A stretch of 64,000 bases of DNA, taken from the NCBI GenBank assembly GCA_028015245.1, contig CM051374.1, forward strand, positions 6,300,890-6,364,889. The letters run 5' to 3'. The notes below the pieces were generated by a model. That model was given only the letters and a program-made list of their open reading frames with translations. It made no database searches and had not been told where the DNA came from. Positions 52,742 to 64,000 of the stretch are shown here, piece by piece. Both the position numbers and the translations under genes were made by a program. Numbering within the stretch: position 1 is the first letter of the stretch; each line of letters begins with the position of its first letter. This DNA is from Cardamine occulta (lineage: Eukaryota > Streptophyta > Magnoliopsida > Brassicales > Brassicaceae).

Positions 52742-53534
52742 ATCATGTAATCATCCGAGAAGACCCGTGTGCCTTGTTCAGCACAAACGAAGTCTATGAT
52801 CAACTTTTCTATCCCATCGACCACCTGGAGTACATTCTCACCTCATCTAGAGCACACCTCGAAGTTGAATCACTCCAATCCGAGTTCAGGTGAAGAAGTT
52901 ATTCAACTTCCAAGTCAAGTGACTCCCAGCTTACACGATTCAGACATACGTGCGTTTAATAATTATTTCCAACCAAACCAGAAGGAATCAAGCTATGAAA
53001 AAAATTATTCTGGAATCTTGATTCATCATAGAATCTGGGAAACTTGTATTCACCACAACGCTGGTTCAGACTTGGGAGATATGAATTTTACAAATCAATG
53101 GATCTGCTTCAGGCCCTATTGCGCGACTGAGCCAAAGATTATGATTCACAGACCAACTAAGGTACGATCTCGATGTAAAACCAATTGGATAATCTTACTG
53201 AAGCTCTTAGGTTTCCAACAAGCCCAAGAAGAGAAGAAATGTATATCGGACCACAAAGTTATTGCTTATTTCCCTAAATGGGTCAACCTGGTGCTGTACT
53301 TGAAGAACTCCAAGTCCAGTCCATTTAAGAGCTTACAAAATCATGTTTGGCATCCTGGAACATCTACTAAGCCCAAGAGGAGATTTCTTGGCCCAATTAA
53401 TAAGTCTATCTCGTGGAGATTACCATCAAGAAGCTCAAGAGATATTTTTCATTCTTGTTTTAAGACCTTTTAGTTTATTTCAGCAATTAATATTGCTTTG
53501 ATATTTTCTAGACTTTCTTTTTGCTATTTAAGCA
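52742..53534 (+). other. Unassigned segment with a 234-codon ORF
   Basis: A frame at 52769-53473 is open for 234 codons (starts MPCSAQTKSMINFSIPS, ends DIFHSCFKTF), without a domain I recognise; a second frame over 52760-52890 reads VYDQLFYPIDHLEYILTSSR and may be the real coding phase of an older element. The texture near 53470-53530 (TATTTAAGC and T-rich) is LTR-like. It may be an LTR remnant into which the Athila element inserted. Confidence 0.35.
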
Positions 53535-55393
53535 TGTTGAGTGATATGTCAGTATTTTACATGATTTATACATACATTTTCCTTTATATTTGCTTAGTTT
53601 CACCTTGAGTTCACAGCATTTCTAGTCCAATTTCATATGTTTTTGCACTTAGGAGAATTTGCACTAGCATTTGCATACATGTTACATTTTGGAGCTAAAA
53701 CAGGTACAACTTGGAGCATGGATGCTATGACAGCTCGAGTCCCACTCAAGCCCATGCTCACCACGCCACTCGAGCCCGCGCTTGCCGCTCCACTCGAGAC
53801 CCCACTCGAGCCCGCGCTTGCCACCCCACTCGAGATCCCACTCGAGCCCTGCCATGCGACGCTCTCTGCTCGAGCCCACCTCCATTCGAGTCCACACTCG
53901 ACATCGCATTCCCGACTCGACCTCAGCCCCACCATAATCTACTCGATGCTGCACTCAACGTTACCACTCGACGCTGGCACTCGAGTCCCCACTCCACTCA
54001 ACACACTCGACACCACTCAACCAGACTTGGTCGAGCTGCACCATCCGCGAAGACTTAGCTATTTTTCTTTGTCTTTTTCTGTTTGAGGGTTTTCCGTATT
54101 TTACTATAAATACCACTGTTAGGTATTATCCAGCGGATATGTCTTTTATTTTTAAGATTTTTCTCTGCCTCCAAACCTTGTTCTTGGTGTTCTTCATTTT
54201 GTAATTCAGATCTCTCTTAATCTAGTATTTAGTTTGCTTTGATTCTTTGCAGTCTTACTATTCTCTTCCTAATCTATCTTTCTAAACTATTTTCAATGAA
54301 TTCTGAGATGTTTGATTTTTCTGGGTTTTTGTTCTTGATGATGATGATTGGTGTTCTTGAGTAGTGATTTAGGGTTTCTGAGGATGAGTTAGATTTGTGT
54401 AGGGTTCTTGGTCTCCTTAGATGTTTGAGCTTTAAATTGCATAGATCTCTTATGGATTAGGTGTTCTTGATGCTTAGTTAGCCAAGACATTGGTAATTAT
54501 GATCTCAAGCATTTCCCACTCATACGGTGTTGATGAGATGCTTGAACCAACTAATACCAGAGATTCATAGCTTTAACCCATGGCTTAAGAGGTTCTAGCT
54601 GTATTTTAACATTAATGAATTGGTTCTTAATGCTTGCCTATATTATGTTTCATTGATATCTGCTCTAAGTTTCCTTGTATCTTTGGCTAGGTATTGAGAT
54701 TAGGAAGTGGTATAGGCTTGTTGGTGTTTGTCACGAGAATGGAGTCACCTTACCTTGATGTTCATTGTCTAGAGATAGCTTCTGTGAAGTTTTGTTAAGC
54801 ACCTAGGAGAGACCAAGGAGAATCACATTTCGACCCCCATCTTTAGACCCCTATTTACATCTTCTTGCTTTATCATCTTGTCCTAAGTCATTTACTTGTT
54901 TAATTGCACTTTGCCTTTCATCTCTCTCAACTCGTTCTTGAACCCGAGCGCATAGTTGTTCGTAGTTTTTAGGCTCCACTCGATCTCATTGACTCGTTCA
55001 GAGTGGTCGAGTGCACCTTTTTGTCATTTTTTCTGCATAGACTCGATCACTTGACTCGGTTTAGGACTTGAGTCAAGCACCCATCTTACTGCATTTCGTT
55101 TTTATTTCACTTAGGTTGTTAGATAAACATTTCCTTTCTATCTGGCTTGACTTAGTTGTATCTGATCACGTCTTGATTGCTAGCATCACACCCATTTGGA
55201 TTGACACCTTAGTATTACAATGACAATGCTAGGGAATTGATACATCCTTCTGCATACACATACATTAGTTACATTGTTTTTACTTGGGGATTGCATAACT
55301 GACAAGGGATTTACATCCAGTAGGACAAGTTCCTACTGCTAGATTTCCCTTGCCCACAGAAGTAGTCCCTGAATAAAAACACTAATATTAATT
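53535..55393 (+). repeat. 5' LTR of the plus-strand Athila
   Basis: About 1.86 kb from TGTTGAGTGATATG at 53535 to the PBS. It includes a block with about 13 CTCGA words (53730-54015), a TATA box at 54105 and a long transcribed leader. The start is chosen by the TG and the change of texture; no second LTR is available to prove it. Confidence 0.6.
54105..54113 (+). promoter_or_regulatory. Putative TATA box of the Athila LTR
   Basis: TATAAATAC lies about 90 bp downstream of the CTCGA cluster and upstream of a pyrimidine-rich leader. Position within the LTR (about 570 bp from its start) is suitable for a U3 promoter. Confidence 0.55.
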
Positions 55394-55413
55394 TGGCGCC
55401 GTTGCCAATTGGG
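55394..55413 (+). other. Primer binding site, tRNA-Asp type
   Basis: TGGCGCCGTTGCC matches the last 13 nt complement of tRNA-Asp; the following AATTGGG does not. This is the same tRNA as for the minus-strand Athila at 4394. Confidence 0.85.
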
Positions 55414-55552
55414 TGCTTGTTTGTTCAATTAGGATTTCAGATCTTTTAAGATCAAGTTCTTTTCCACCTTACTTGGATACTTACCTAGTGTTCCCTTCTT
55501 TGTCTTTGTATCTCAGGTACCTGTAAGCGCAAACAGTTCTAGCTTCACCTGT

Positions 55553-57540
55553 ATGCAAACTCGATCACAAGGAAACCAGAACCTCCTACCTTTCATTGAT
55601 AACGTTAATCGGACTAAGTTACTTCGTCAGCTCCGTGAGCAAGCAGAGTGGATCAGAGTAGCACAACAAAACACAATGGGAGAAGAACCTCAGAGGAGGC
55701 CAAGATTGATTGGAGCAGGAGATGCTCCTAACACTCACACTCAGAGGCAAGGGATTGTACCCCCTACAATCCAAAATAACAACTTTGAAATCAAGAGTGG
55801 CTTGATAGCTATGGTGCAAGGCAACAAATTCCATGGGTTGCCTATGGAAGATCCCCTTGATCACTTGGACGAGTTTGATAGGCTCTGCAGCCTCACAAAG
55901 ATCAATGGAGTCAGTGAAGATGGCTTCAAGCTGAGACTTTTTCCCTTCTCTCTTGGTGACAAAGCTCATCTGTGGGAGAAGAATTTACCTCATGGCTCCA
56001 TCACCTCCTGGGATGACTGCGAGAAAACTTTCCTTGCCAAGTTTTTCTCCAATGCTCGAACAGCTAGACTTCGGAACGAAATATCCAGCTTTGCCCAGAA
56101 AAATGGGGAAACCTTCTGTGAAGCCTGGGAAAGATTCAAAGGCTACACCACTCGATGTCCTCACCATGGCTTCAGTAATGAATCTCTACTCAGCACCCTT
56201 TATAGAGGAGTTCTCCCAAGGATAAGAATGCTTTTGGATACAGCAAGCAATGGTAACTTCCTCAACAAGGAGGTTGATGAAGGTTGGGAACTTGTTGAGA
56301 ACCTTGCTCAATCAGATGGGAACTACAATGAGGATTACGACCGCAGCATGAGAAAAAGTGTTGATTCTGATGAAAAGACTAAGAAGGATCTCAAAGCTTT
56401 GAATGAGAAGTTGGATATCCTTCTCGGCCAGCAGAAGCACGTTCATTTTGCAAGTGAAGAAGAAATCTTTCAAGTTCAAGATGGGGAGGGTGATCAAATG
56501 GAAGAAGTCAGCTATGTTCAGAACTAAGGTAGCTACAACAAGGGCTTTATCAACTACAAGAACAATTCCAACTTGTCTTATAGAAGCACCAATGTCGCCA
56601 ACCCGCAAGACCAAGTCTATCCTCAACAACAACAGAACCAAAACAAGCCTTTTGTCCCTTACAGTCAAACTCAAGGTTTTGTTCCTAAGCAAAATTTCCA
56701 GCATAGCTACCAACAGCAAGGCGTAATGGGTACCCCACCTGGTTTTGCACCGCAGCAAGCTCAACCCTCTATTACCCCAGACCAGGACCTACGGGCCATG
56801 ATGCAGCAGCTACTCCAAGGGCAAGCGACCGGTACAATGGAAACCACATAGAAGCTTGCTGAAATGAAAAACTAGATGGATTACTCCTACAATGATCTCA
56901 ATAGCAAGATTGAAACACTGCACTCCAAAATTAAATTCATGGAGAACAATACCGCATCCACTTCGTCCACAAAGCTTATTGGACAGCTGCCAGAAAAAGC
57001 AATCCAAAACCCTAAGAACTTTGCTCCCATCAATGCCATCACCCTAAGGAGTGGAAGAGAGCTACCTGCAAGGGAAGGATCAACGCCCATCACTGCAGAT
57101 AGCGAAGACCAAGAGGGGGAGGATTTTTGCCAAGAAGAAAAACAAGCTGAAAAGACAAACTTGCACTTGTCTGGCCAACTCGACACACCAACTCGACCTC
57201 CCAGTCGAGTCCAGCCTTCCCCAGTTGAAAAAGCTGCAGCTGCGAAGGAGAAGAAAGCACCATTTGTTCCACCTCCTTACAAACCTAAACTCCCCTTCCC
57301 AGGAAGATTCAAGAAGGACAGATTGGAGAAGTACAAAGCTATCTTCGACAAGCATATTAAAGAAATTGAAGTCAAGATGCCCATACTAGACGCATTAGCA
57401 CATCTACCTCAATCTCATAAGTGGATAAAAGATGCAATTGTGGAAAGGATCCAAGAAGTGCAAAGAATGGTAGTAGTGAGTCATGAGTGTAGCGCTATCA
57501 TACAAAGGAAGGTTGTCAAGCTAAATGACCCAGGTTGTTT
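55553..57540 (+). pseudogene. Athila gag and gag-protease linker, three stop codons
   Basis: ATG at 55553 opens 324 codons with the capsid core: HGLPMEDPLDHLDEFDRLC, LFPFSLGDKAHLWEKNLPHG and FCEAWERFKGYTTRCPHHGF. Stops are at 56525 (TAA), 56849 (TAG) and 56873 (TAG), all in the same frame, so point mutations suffice to explain them; at least the first fits a CAA codon changed to TAA. After them come a Gln-rich stretch, NAITLRSGRELP, and a linker with CTCGAC words (about 57177-57216). The last part (PYKPKLPFPGRFKKDRLEKY) precedes protease. Confidence 0.85.
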
Positions 57541-58330
57541 CATATTGCCATGCTCTCTAGGTCTATTGACCTTTAAAAATTATCTTTCCGACTTAGGAGC
57601 ATCCATTAGCCTCATGCCACTTTCAGTAGCTAAGAGGTTGGGTTTCAGCAAGTTCAAAGCCACCAACATTTCTCTTGTCTTGGCTGATAGGTCCGTAAGG
57701 ATACCGCATGGCATGTTAGAAGACTTGCCTCTCAGAATTGGAGCTATAGAGATCCCCACTGACTTTGTGGTGTTAGAGATGGATGAAGAGCCAAGAGATC
57801 CCTTGATCTTAGGAAGACCCCTTCTTGCCACCGCTGGAGCTCTCATTGACGTCAAGAATGGAAAAATTGAACTCAATATGGGAAAAAAATCTCAAGATGC
57901 ATTTTGACATCAAAGACACAATGAAGAAGCCTACGATAGAGGGTCAACTCTTTTGGATTGAAGAAATGGATCAGCTTGCAGACCAGTTACTTGAAGAGTT
58001 TAATGAAGAAGATTATCTCCAGACAGCTTTGACCAAGGATGGTAAAGATGGCTACTTACACAAGGAAACCTTGGGCTATGAGATAATGTTAGACTCATAC
58101 AAGGAAATTGAAGGTGCAGAAGTCTTTGAAATTCTGGTTGAGCTAAATGGAGAGGGCATCGCATCAATTGAGGTTGAAACTGGCAAAACTCAGCACTTAA
58201 GTTTGAGCAGCAGCTCAAGACCGACCCCGTCGGATCCAGACAGTGCAAGCTCGACCCAAGAACTCGACATACAGCTCGAGTCCACTCACTCGGATGACTG
58301 GTCAGAACTTAGAGCACCTAAAGTTGAGCT
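57541..58330 (+). pseudogene. Athila aspartic protease and linker, frameshifted
   Basis: The active-site block is SDLGASISLMPLSVAKRLG, followed by LADRSVRIPHGMLEDLPLRI and DPLILGRPLLATAGALIDV. A one-base change in an A-run near 57885 shifts the frame; the linker continues as DIKDTMKKPTIEGQLFWIEE. The linker near 58215-58290 has three CTCGA words and encodes a Ser/Pro/Asp-rich stretch. Confidence 0.85.
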
Positions 58331-60229
58331 CAAACCACTTCCAGCAGGGCTAAGGTACGCTTTTCTTGGTCCTAACTCAACTTACCCTGTCATAGTAAAT
58401 GAGAAACTTAGTGATGATGAATTGCATTTGCTGATAACTGAATTGAGAAAGTATAGGAGAGCAATTGGGTATTCTCTTGATGATATTAAAGGCATTTCAC
58501 CAAGTTTATGCACTCATAGGATTCATCTTGAAAATGAGTCATACTCTAGTATTAAGAAGGAAATTCTTAAGTTGTTAGATGCTGGAAATATCTACCCTAT
58601 CTCTGATAGTACGTGGATATCTCCAGTGCATTGCGTTCCTAAGAAAGGTGGTATAACAGTAGTAAGGAATGACAAAGATGAGCTTATACCCACTAGGACA
58701 ATAACTGGTCATAGGATGTGTATAGACTATAGGAAGTTAAATGCAGCATCTAGAAAAGATCACTTTCCTTTGCCATTTATTGATCAAATGCTAGAGAGGC
58801 TTGCAAACCACCCTTACTACTGTTTCTTAGATGGATATAGTGGGTTCTTTCAGATCCCAATACATCCAAATGACCAAGAAAAAACCACCTTTACTTGCCC
58901 ATACAGAACTTTTGCTTACAGAAGAATGCCTTTCGGTTTATGCAATGCACCTGCAACGTTTCAGAGGTGTATAACCTCTATCTTTTCAGATTTGATAGAG
59001 GAGATGGTGGAAGTCTTCATGGATGATTTTTCCGTGTATGGCTCCTCCTTCTCCTCCTGTTTGTTGAATTTGTGCAGGGTGCTCACTAGATGTGAGGAGA
59101 CAAATCTGGTCATGAACTGGGAGAAATACAATTTTATGGTCAGAGAAGGGATTGTCTTGGGGCACAAGATTTCTGAGAATGAAATAGAGGTAGATAAGGC
59201 CAAGGTATATGTGATGATGCAGCTACAACCACCTAAGAACGTCAAGGACATCAGGAGTTTCCTTGGACATGCTGGGTTCTGCAGGCGGTTCATTAAGGAT
59301 TTCTCTAAAATAGCTAGACCACTCACTAGGCTACTTTGCAAGGAGCAAGAGTTCAACTTTGATTCTGAGTGCTTGAAGGCTTTCCAACTGATAAAGGGAG
59401 CATTGATCTCATCCCAATAGTCCAAGCTCCGAATTGGGACCACTCTTTCGAAATCATGTGGGATGCTTCAGACTATGCAGTTGGAGCAGTTTTGGGTCAG
59501 AGAATAGAAAAGAAGCTTAATGTGATCTACTATGCAAGCAGGACCTTAGATGAAGCTCAAGGGAGATATGCTACCACGGAAAAGGAGTTGCTTGCTGTAG
59601 TCTTCGCTTTTGAAAAATTCAGAAGCTACTTGGTAGGATCAAAGGTAACAGTCTACACTGATCACGCCGCATTAAGACACATTTATGCCAAGAAAGACAC
59701 CAAACCCAGGTTACTGAGATGGATCCTTCTACTCCAAGAATTTGACATGGAGATAGTTGACAAGAAGGGGGTCGAAAATGGGGTAGCTGATCACTTATCC
59801 AGGATGAGGATTGAAGATCCGTTGCCAATCGATGATTCCATGCCAGAAGAACAGTTGATGTTAGTCAAGACCTTCGAAGGGACCCAGCGCACCAGAGCAG
59901 ACTTCAAGGAAATCCTGGCAATAGCAGAAGAGAAGTTGCCATGGTTTGCAGACCTAGCTAACTACTTAGTAAGTGGTGAGATTCCTAGCGGTCTTGATAC
60001 ATACAACAGGAAAAAGTTTTTCAGAAACATCAACCATTACTACTGGGATGAACCGTATCTCTACAAGAAAGGTTCAGATGGCTTATTTAGAAGATGCATA
60101 GCAGAGGAAGAAGTCAGAGGAGTGCTAGAACATTGCCATGGTTCCGCATATGGAGGCCATTTTGCTACATTCAAGACAGTGCAGAAAATACTCCAAGCTG
60201 GTCTTTGGTGGCCGAGCATGTTCAAATAA
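58331..60229 (+). pseudogene. Athila reverse transcriptase and RNaseH, broken
   Basis: RT contains MCIDYRKLNAASRKDHFPLP, CFLDGYSGFFQIPIHP (motif A) and EVFMDDFSVYGSS (FMDD catalytic block). The frame is lost near 59411, where one base is missing compared with the copy at 62990 (CATCCC against CAGCCCC). RNaseH then reads DASDYAVGAVLGQR, TEKELLAVVFAFEKF and YTDHAALRHIYAKKD, ending GVADHLSRM. A TAA closes the frame at 60227, at the start of integrase. Confidence 0.9.
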
Positions 60230-61232
60230 GCACACACTTTCATATCCAAGTGTGATCCATGCCAAAGGATGGGGAACATAGGCAAAAGAAACGAGATGCC
60301 TCAGAACCCTATCCTTGAAGTTGAAATTTTTAACGTTTGGGGTATTGACTTCATGGGACCCTTCAACCCACCTTCTTATGGGAATAGCTACATATTGGTT
60401 GCTGTATACTACGTCTCAAATGGGTAGAAGCCATAGCTAGTCCCACTAACGATGCAAAGGTGGTGCTGAAGATGTTCAACACTATCATCTTTCCTAGATT
60501 TGGAGTTCCCAGAGTCGTGATCAGCGATGGAGGGTCTCACTTCATCAACAAAGTCTTTGAGAATCTACTAAGGAAGCATGGAGTAAAGCATAAGGTGGCA
60601 ACACCTTACCATCCTCAAACCAGTGGCCAGGTTGAAGTCTCCAAACATGCAGATCAATGCTATCCTAGCAAGGGTAGTAGGCGTTTCTAGAAGAGATTGG
60701 TCAACCAAACTTGATGAAGCTCTATGGGCTTACAGAACTGCTTTTAAGACTCCAATTGGACGGACTCCATTTCAGCTGCTGTATGGAAAGGCCTGTCACC
60801 TACCTGTTGAAATCGAGTACCAAGCATTATGGGCAACAAAGCTCCTAAATCTTGACATCAAGACAGCTCAAGAGAAGAGAGTGGTGGACCTACATGAGCT
60901 GGAGGAAATCAGACTTGAAGCCTATGAAAGCTCAAAAGTGTATAAGGAGAGAACTAAGGCTTTCCATGACAAGAAAATTTTGCGCAGAGACTTCAAGGCT
61001 GGAGATCAAGTTCTCCTATTTAACTCAAGACTTAAGCTCTTTCCTGGAAAAACTGAAGTCTAGGTGGTCCGGACCATTTGACATTAAGGAAGTGTTACCA
61101 TATGGAGCTGTCACCCTGCTTACTAAGGATGGTAAAGAATTTACAGTGAATGGACATAGGCTTAAACCCTACATGGCTGACTACATACCAGAGGGGACCT
61201 CAGTTCCCCTTGATGAGCCGCTCAAATCCTAA
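60230..61232 (+). pseudogene. Athila integrase, several frameshifts
   Basis: The zinc-binding part lies around 60110-60290 (HCHGSAYGGHF; CDPCQRMG). The catalytic core has GIDFMGPF, VISDGGSHF and HPQTSGQVEV (D, D, E). Frames change near 60418, 60640 and 61045, the first and last in A-runs. The C-terminal part, VLLFNSRLKLFPGK then WSGPFDI and VNGHRLKPY, is typical of Athila and Tat; there is no chromodomain. The final stop is at 61232. Confidence 0.85.
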
Positions 61233-62276
61233 AAAGAAAGGAAGTCAAGCATAGTGACTTTAAACAAGCTCACTTGGGAGGAAGTCCCATGTCTATATTT
61301 GTAAATATTTTTTTTTAAAATTTTTTGTTTTTGCTAATGTCTCAGAAGCATGGGGTGCAGAAGAAATTGATCAGAAAGGTAACAGATGGGGTAAAGGAAA
61401 CAGTGTCTCAGACGCTCGAGTCCAACACCGCATCGAGTCCAACACCGCGTCGAGCCCGACACTACACCCACACCGGTTTACTCACTTTATCTCTTCACTC
61501 ACCACTCATCACTTCACTCACCTGTCGCGCAATCTGCCTCGCTAAACTCCAAGCTCATCTCTCACTCAATCGGATCCATCGTCTCTCTAGCTCGATCCGT
61601 CTCGTCCTTCACTCGAGTCGAATCACTCGATCTGCCTCGACCTTCACTCGAGTTGAGCAACTCGCCGTCTCCCACCTCGAGCTCACTATCTCTCGCCTCC
61701 TCGAGCCCTCGCTTCTCTCCATCAACGTTGGTCTCCCATTCGAGCTTTTTCACTTCGTATCTCTTGCAGCCTCGAGTCCGATTTATCACAACTCGTCATC
61801 GTCTCTCGCCACACGATCGTTTTTCACTTGAGTTCACTATCAATCGCCGCCTCGAGCTACTCGATCCGCCACCACTCGAGGCAGTCTTTCTCACATGGTC
61901 TCTCGCTCGAATCGGTATCTCAACCGATCTGTTTTCGCGTAACTCGCTCTCGTCGCCTCGAGCCCTACTCGAGCTCCCTTGCCACTCGATCCATCCTTCA
62001 CTTAAGCCGAATCCGCGTCTCTCACTCAATCCGAAAGCATCTCTCTCATTGTCTCTCACAACTTGCCGCCACCGCCGTAGTCACTCGAGCTCCCACTCGA
62101 CCCAACTCGCCATCTCCCGCCTCGAACTCTCTCACCTTCACTCAAGCTTTCTCACCCTCGAGCTCAACTAGCTTTCACTCTCGAGCTCAACTCGCTCTCG
62201 CCACCTCAAGTTCCGCTTCGATCCGAGCCACTCAAGCTATGTCTAATGATGTCTCTGTATTTTAGCATGTTTTAGC
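61233..62276 (+). other. 3' spacer of the Athila element, CTCGA-rich
   Basis: After integrase comes the CACTTGGGAGGAAGTCCCATG block (a 6-bp TGGGA/TCCCA dyad, about 61273-61292), a T/A run, and then about 20 CTCGA words between 61415 and 62180 in C/T-rich sequence. The overlapping frames here (for example 61325-61831, 61653-62171) are open only because of composition and are not supported as genes. Confidence 0.6.
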
Positions 62277-62330
62277 ATGCATTTATCATCATTTAGGACT
62301 AGATTCATAATATGTTTCACCCCATTTTCA

Positions 62331-64000
62331 AGAAAAGATCATTTTCCTTTGCCATTTATTGATCAAATGTTAGAAAGACTTGCAAACCACCCTTACTACT
62401 GTTTCTTAGATGGATATAGTGGGTTCTTTCAGATCCCAATACATCCAAATAACCAAGAAAAAACCACCTTCACTTGCCCATATGGCACCTTTGCTTACAG
62501 AAGAATGCCTTTCGGTTTATGCAATGCACCTGCAACGTTTCAGAGGTGTATGACCTCCATCTTTTCGGATTTAATAGAGGAGATGGTGGAAGTCTTCATG
62601 GATGATTTTTCTGTGTATGGCTCCTCATTCTCCTCTTGTTTGTTGAACTTGTGCAGGGTGCTTACCAGGTGTGAAGAGACAAATCTGGTCTTGAATTGGG
62701 AGAAGTGTCATTTTATGGTCAGAGAAGGGATTATCTTAGGGCACAAGATTTATGAGAAAGGCATTGAGGTAGACAAAGCCAAAATTGATGTAATGATGCA
62801 GTTGCAACCACCTAAGAACGTCAAGGATATCAGGAGTTTCCTTGGTTACGCTGGCTTCTACAGAAGATTCATCAAAGATTTCTCAAAAATAGCCAGACCA
62901 CTCACCAGGTTACTGTGCAAGGAGCAAGAGTTCGTCTTTGACTCTGAGTGTTTGAAAGCTTTCCAGTTGACAAAGGAAGCGTTGATCTCAGCCCCAATAG
63001 TCCAAGCTCCGAATTGGGACTATCCGTTTGAAATCATGTGCGACGCATCAGACTATGCCGTTGGAGCAGTGTTAGATCAGAAAATAGATAAAAATTTGCA
63101 CGTGATTTACTATGCGAGCAGAACTTTAGATGAAGCTTAAGGGAGATATGCTACCACGGAGAAGGAATTGCTTGCAGTAGTTTTTGCCTTTGAAAAGTTC
63201 AGAAGCTACCTGGTGGGATCAAAGGTGGTAGTCTACACGGATCATGCAGCTTTGAGACACATCTACGCAAAGAAAGACACCAAACCCAGGTTGCTAAGAT
63301 GGATTCTATTACTGCAAGAATTTGACATGGAGATAGTTGATAAGAAAGGAATAGAAAATGGGGTAGCTGATCACCTATCCCGGATGAGGATTAAAGACCC
63401 ATTGCCAATCGACGACTCCATGCCAGAAGAACAGCTGATGTTAGTCCAGACCTTCGAAAATACCCATTGCGAAAGGGCTGATCTAAAAAAGGTCCAGGCA
63501 CTAGCGAAAGAGAAATCACCATGGTTTTCGGATTTAGCTAACTACTTAGTGAGCGGTGAAATTCCTAGCAGTCTCGATGCATACAACAAGAAGAAAATTT
63601 TCAGAGACGTCAACCATTACTACTGGGATGAACCATATCTCTACAAGAAAGGATTAGACGGTTTGTTTAGAAGGTGTATAGCTGAGGAAGAAGTCAGAGG
63701 AGTGCTAGAACATTGCCATGGTTCCATATATGAAGGCCATTTTGCCACTTTCAAGACTTTGCAGAAGATACTCCAGGCTGGTCTATGGTGGCCAACCATG
63801 TTTAAGGATGCCCAAAATTTCTTACCAAGTGTGATCCATGCCAAAGGATAGGGAACATAGGCAGGAGAAATGAGATGCCCCAGAACCCTATCCTCGAAGT
63901 TGAAGTATTTGATGTATGGGGCATTGATTTTATGGGACCTTTCAACCCACCATCCTTTGGGAATAGTTACATATTGGTTGCTGTAGACTATGTCTCAAAA
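62331..64000 (+). pseudogene. Second Athila copy, 5'-truncated in RT, runs off the window
   Basis: From AAAAGATCATTTTCC at 62331 it follows the sequence from 58753 of the first copy closely: RT with FMDDFSVYG, RNaseH and the integrase start. Its own stops are a TAA at 63138 (CAA in the first copy) and a TAG near 63849 (TGG in the first copy). It keeps the base that the first copy lost near 59411. The window ends in the integrase core (LVAVDYVSK). Confidence 0.9.

Larger units (their letters stand above)
53535..62330 (+). mobile_element. Athila Ty3 retrotransposon, near complete, with frame breaks
   Basis: Order: 5' LTR, PBS, gag, protease, RT, RNaseH, integrase, 3' spacer. All domains follow the Athila wording (DLGASISLM protease; FMDDFSVYG RT). 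At least three stops and five frameshifts exist. The 3' LTR is missing or reduced to the last 60-70 bp before 62331 (TGTTTTAGCATGC...), where a second copy begins inside RT. The family carries clusters of the CTCGA word in the LTR, in protein linkers and in the 3' spacer. Confidence 0.88.

Noticed and set aside
53633..54086. Overlapping ORFs on both strands in the Athila LTR
   Set aside because: They follow the CTCGAGCC tandem composition and have no protein-like pattern.
61325..62265. Ser/Arg/His-rich overlapping ORFs in the Athila 3' spacer
   Set aside because: Three frames are open at once because of C/T-rich CTCGA repeats, typical of non-coding composition.

Overview
This is a stretch of plant nuclear DNA, probably from a Brassicaceae genome. 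The evidence is spliceosomal introns, Athila-type Ty3 elements primed by tRNA-Asp, a TRIM element with Brassicaceae-like TGTAACATCCC ends, and host exons that read like Arabidopsis genes (GH17 glucanase, ALMT, VPS2, GDI). Most of the window is nested, decayed transposable elements. Only one host gene looks intact: a three-exon, GPI-anchored beta-1,3-glucanase on the minus strand at 29299-30962. A 100-base assembly gap lies at 31978-32077.

Layout. 1-5550: 5' half of a minus-strand Athila element (LTR, PBS, gag, protease) whose RT-RNaseH-integrase block is missing; it sits in a minus-strand Copia gag/LTR remnant (5551-7193). 7287 to about 12230: minus-strand Tekay/Del-like chromovirus with both LTRs, a broken protease and a truncated integrase. 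About 13140-20015: autonomous-type Helitron (Rep plus PIF1-like helicase), intron-containing, broken and cut off at the helicase C-terminus, where it is fused to the RNaseH-integrase half of a CRM-like chromovirus (20016-22638). A minus-strand gag-protease half of a related element follows (22639-25204), then a third LTR in inverted orientation (25303-26236). 26237-29298 is unassigned. 29299-30962 is the glucanase. 32309-38803 carries scattered exon fragments of unrelated host genes (ALMT, DUF1985, inorganic pyrophosphatase, VPS2-like, a coiled-coil protein, Rab-GDI), mostly on the plus strand and with intron borders kept, as in a gene-capturing transposon.

40470-46717: a Copia RT-to-gag in-frame fusion abuts a tandem TRIM. 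The TRIM's LTR was split by a pol-deleted chromovirus derivative (41994-46211, TSD CCTCT) that keeps an 896-codon open frame. 46843-52741: endogenous caulimovirid-like sequence (protease/RT, RNaseH, downstream ORF, non-coding region) ending at a full-length initiator tRNA-Met copy. It is interrupted by a 2.85-kb probable solo LTR (49238-52088, TSD CTCGG). 53535-62330: a near-complete plus-strand Athila with several frame breaks, followed at 62331-64000 by a second, 5'-truncated copy of the same family.

The most unusual signals are: family-specific short motifs repeated in the LTR, in protein linkers and in the 3' spacer of two Athila families; a 57-nt GT-AG block conserved in three chromovirus pol ends just before the LTR; the tRNA copy with CCA at the end of the viral segment; and the long open frame in the pol-less derivative. 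All family names rest on motifs read by eye; no database search was run.
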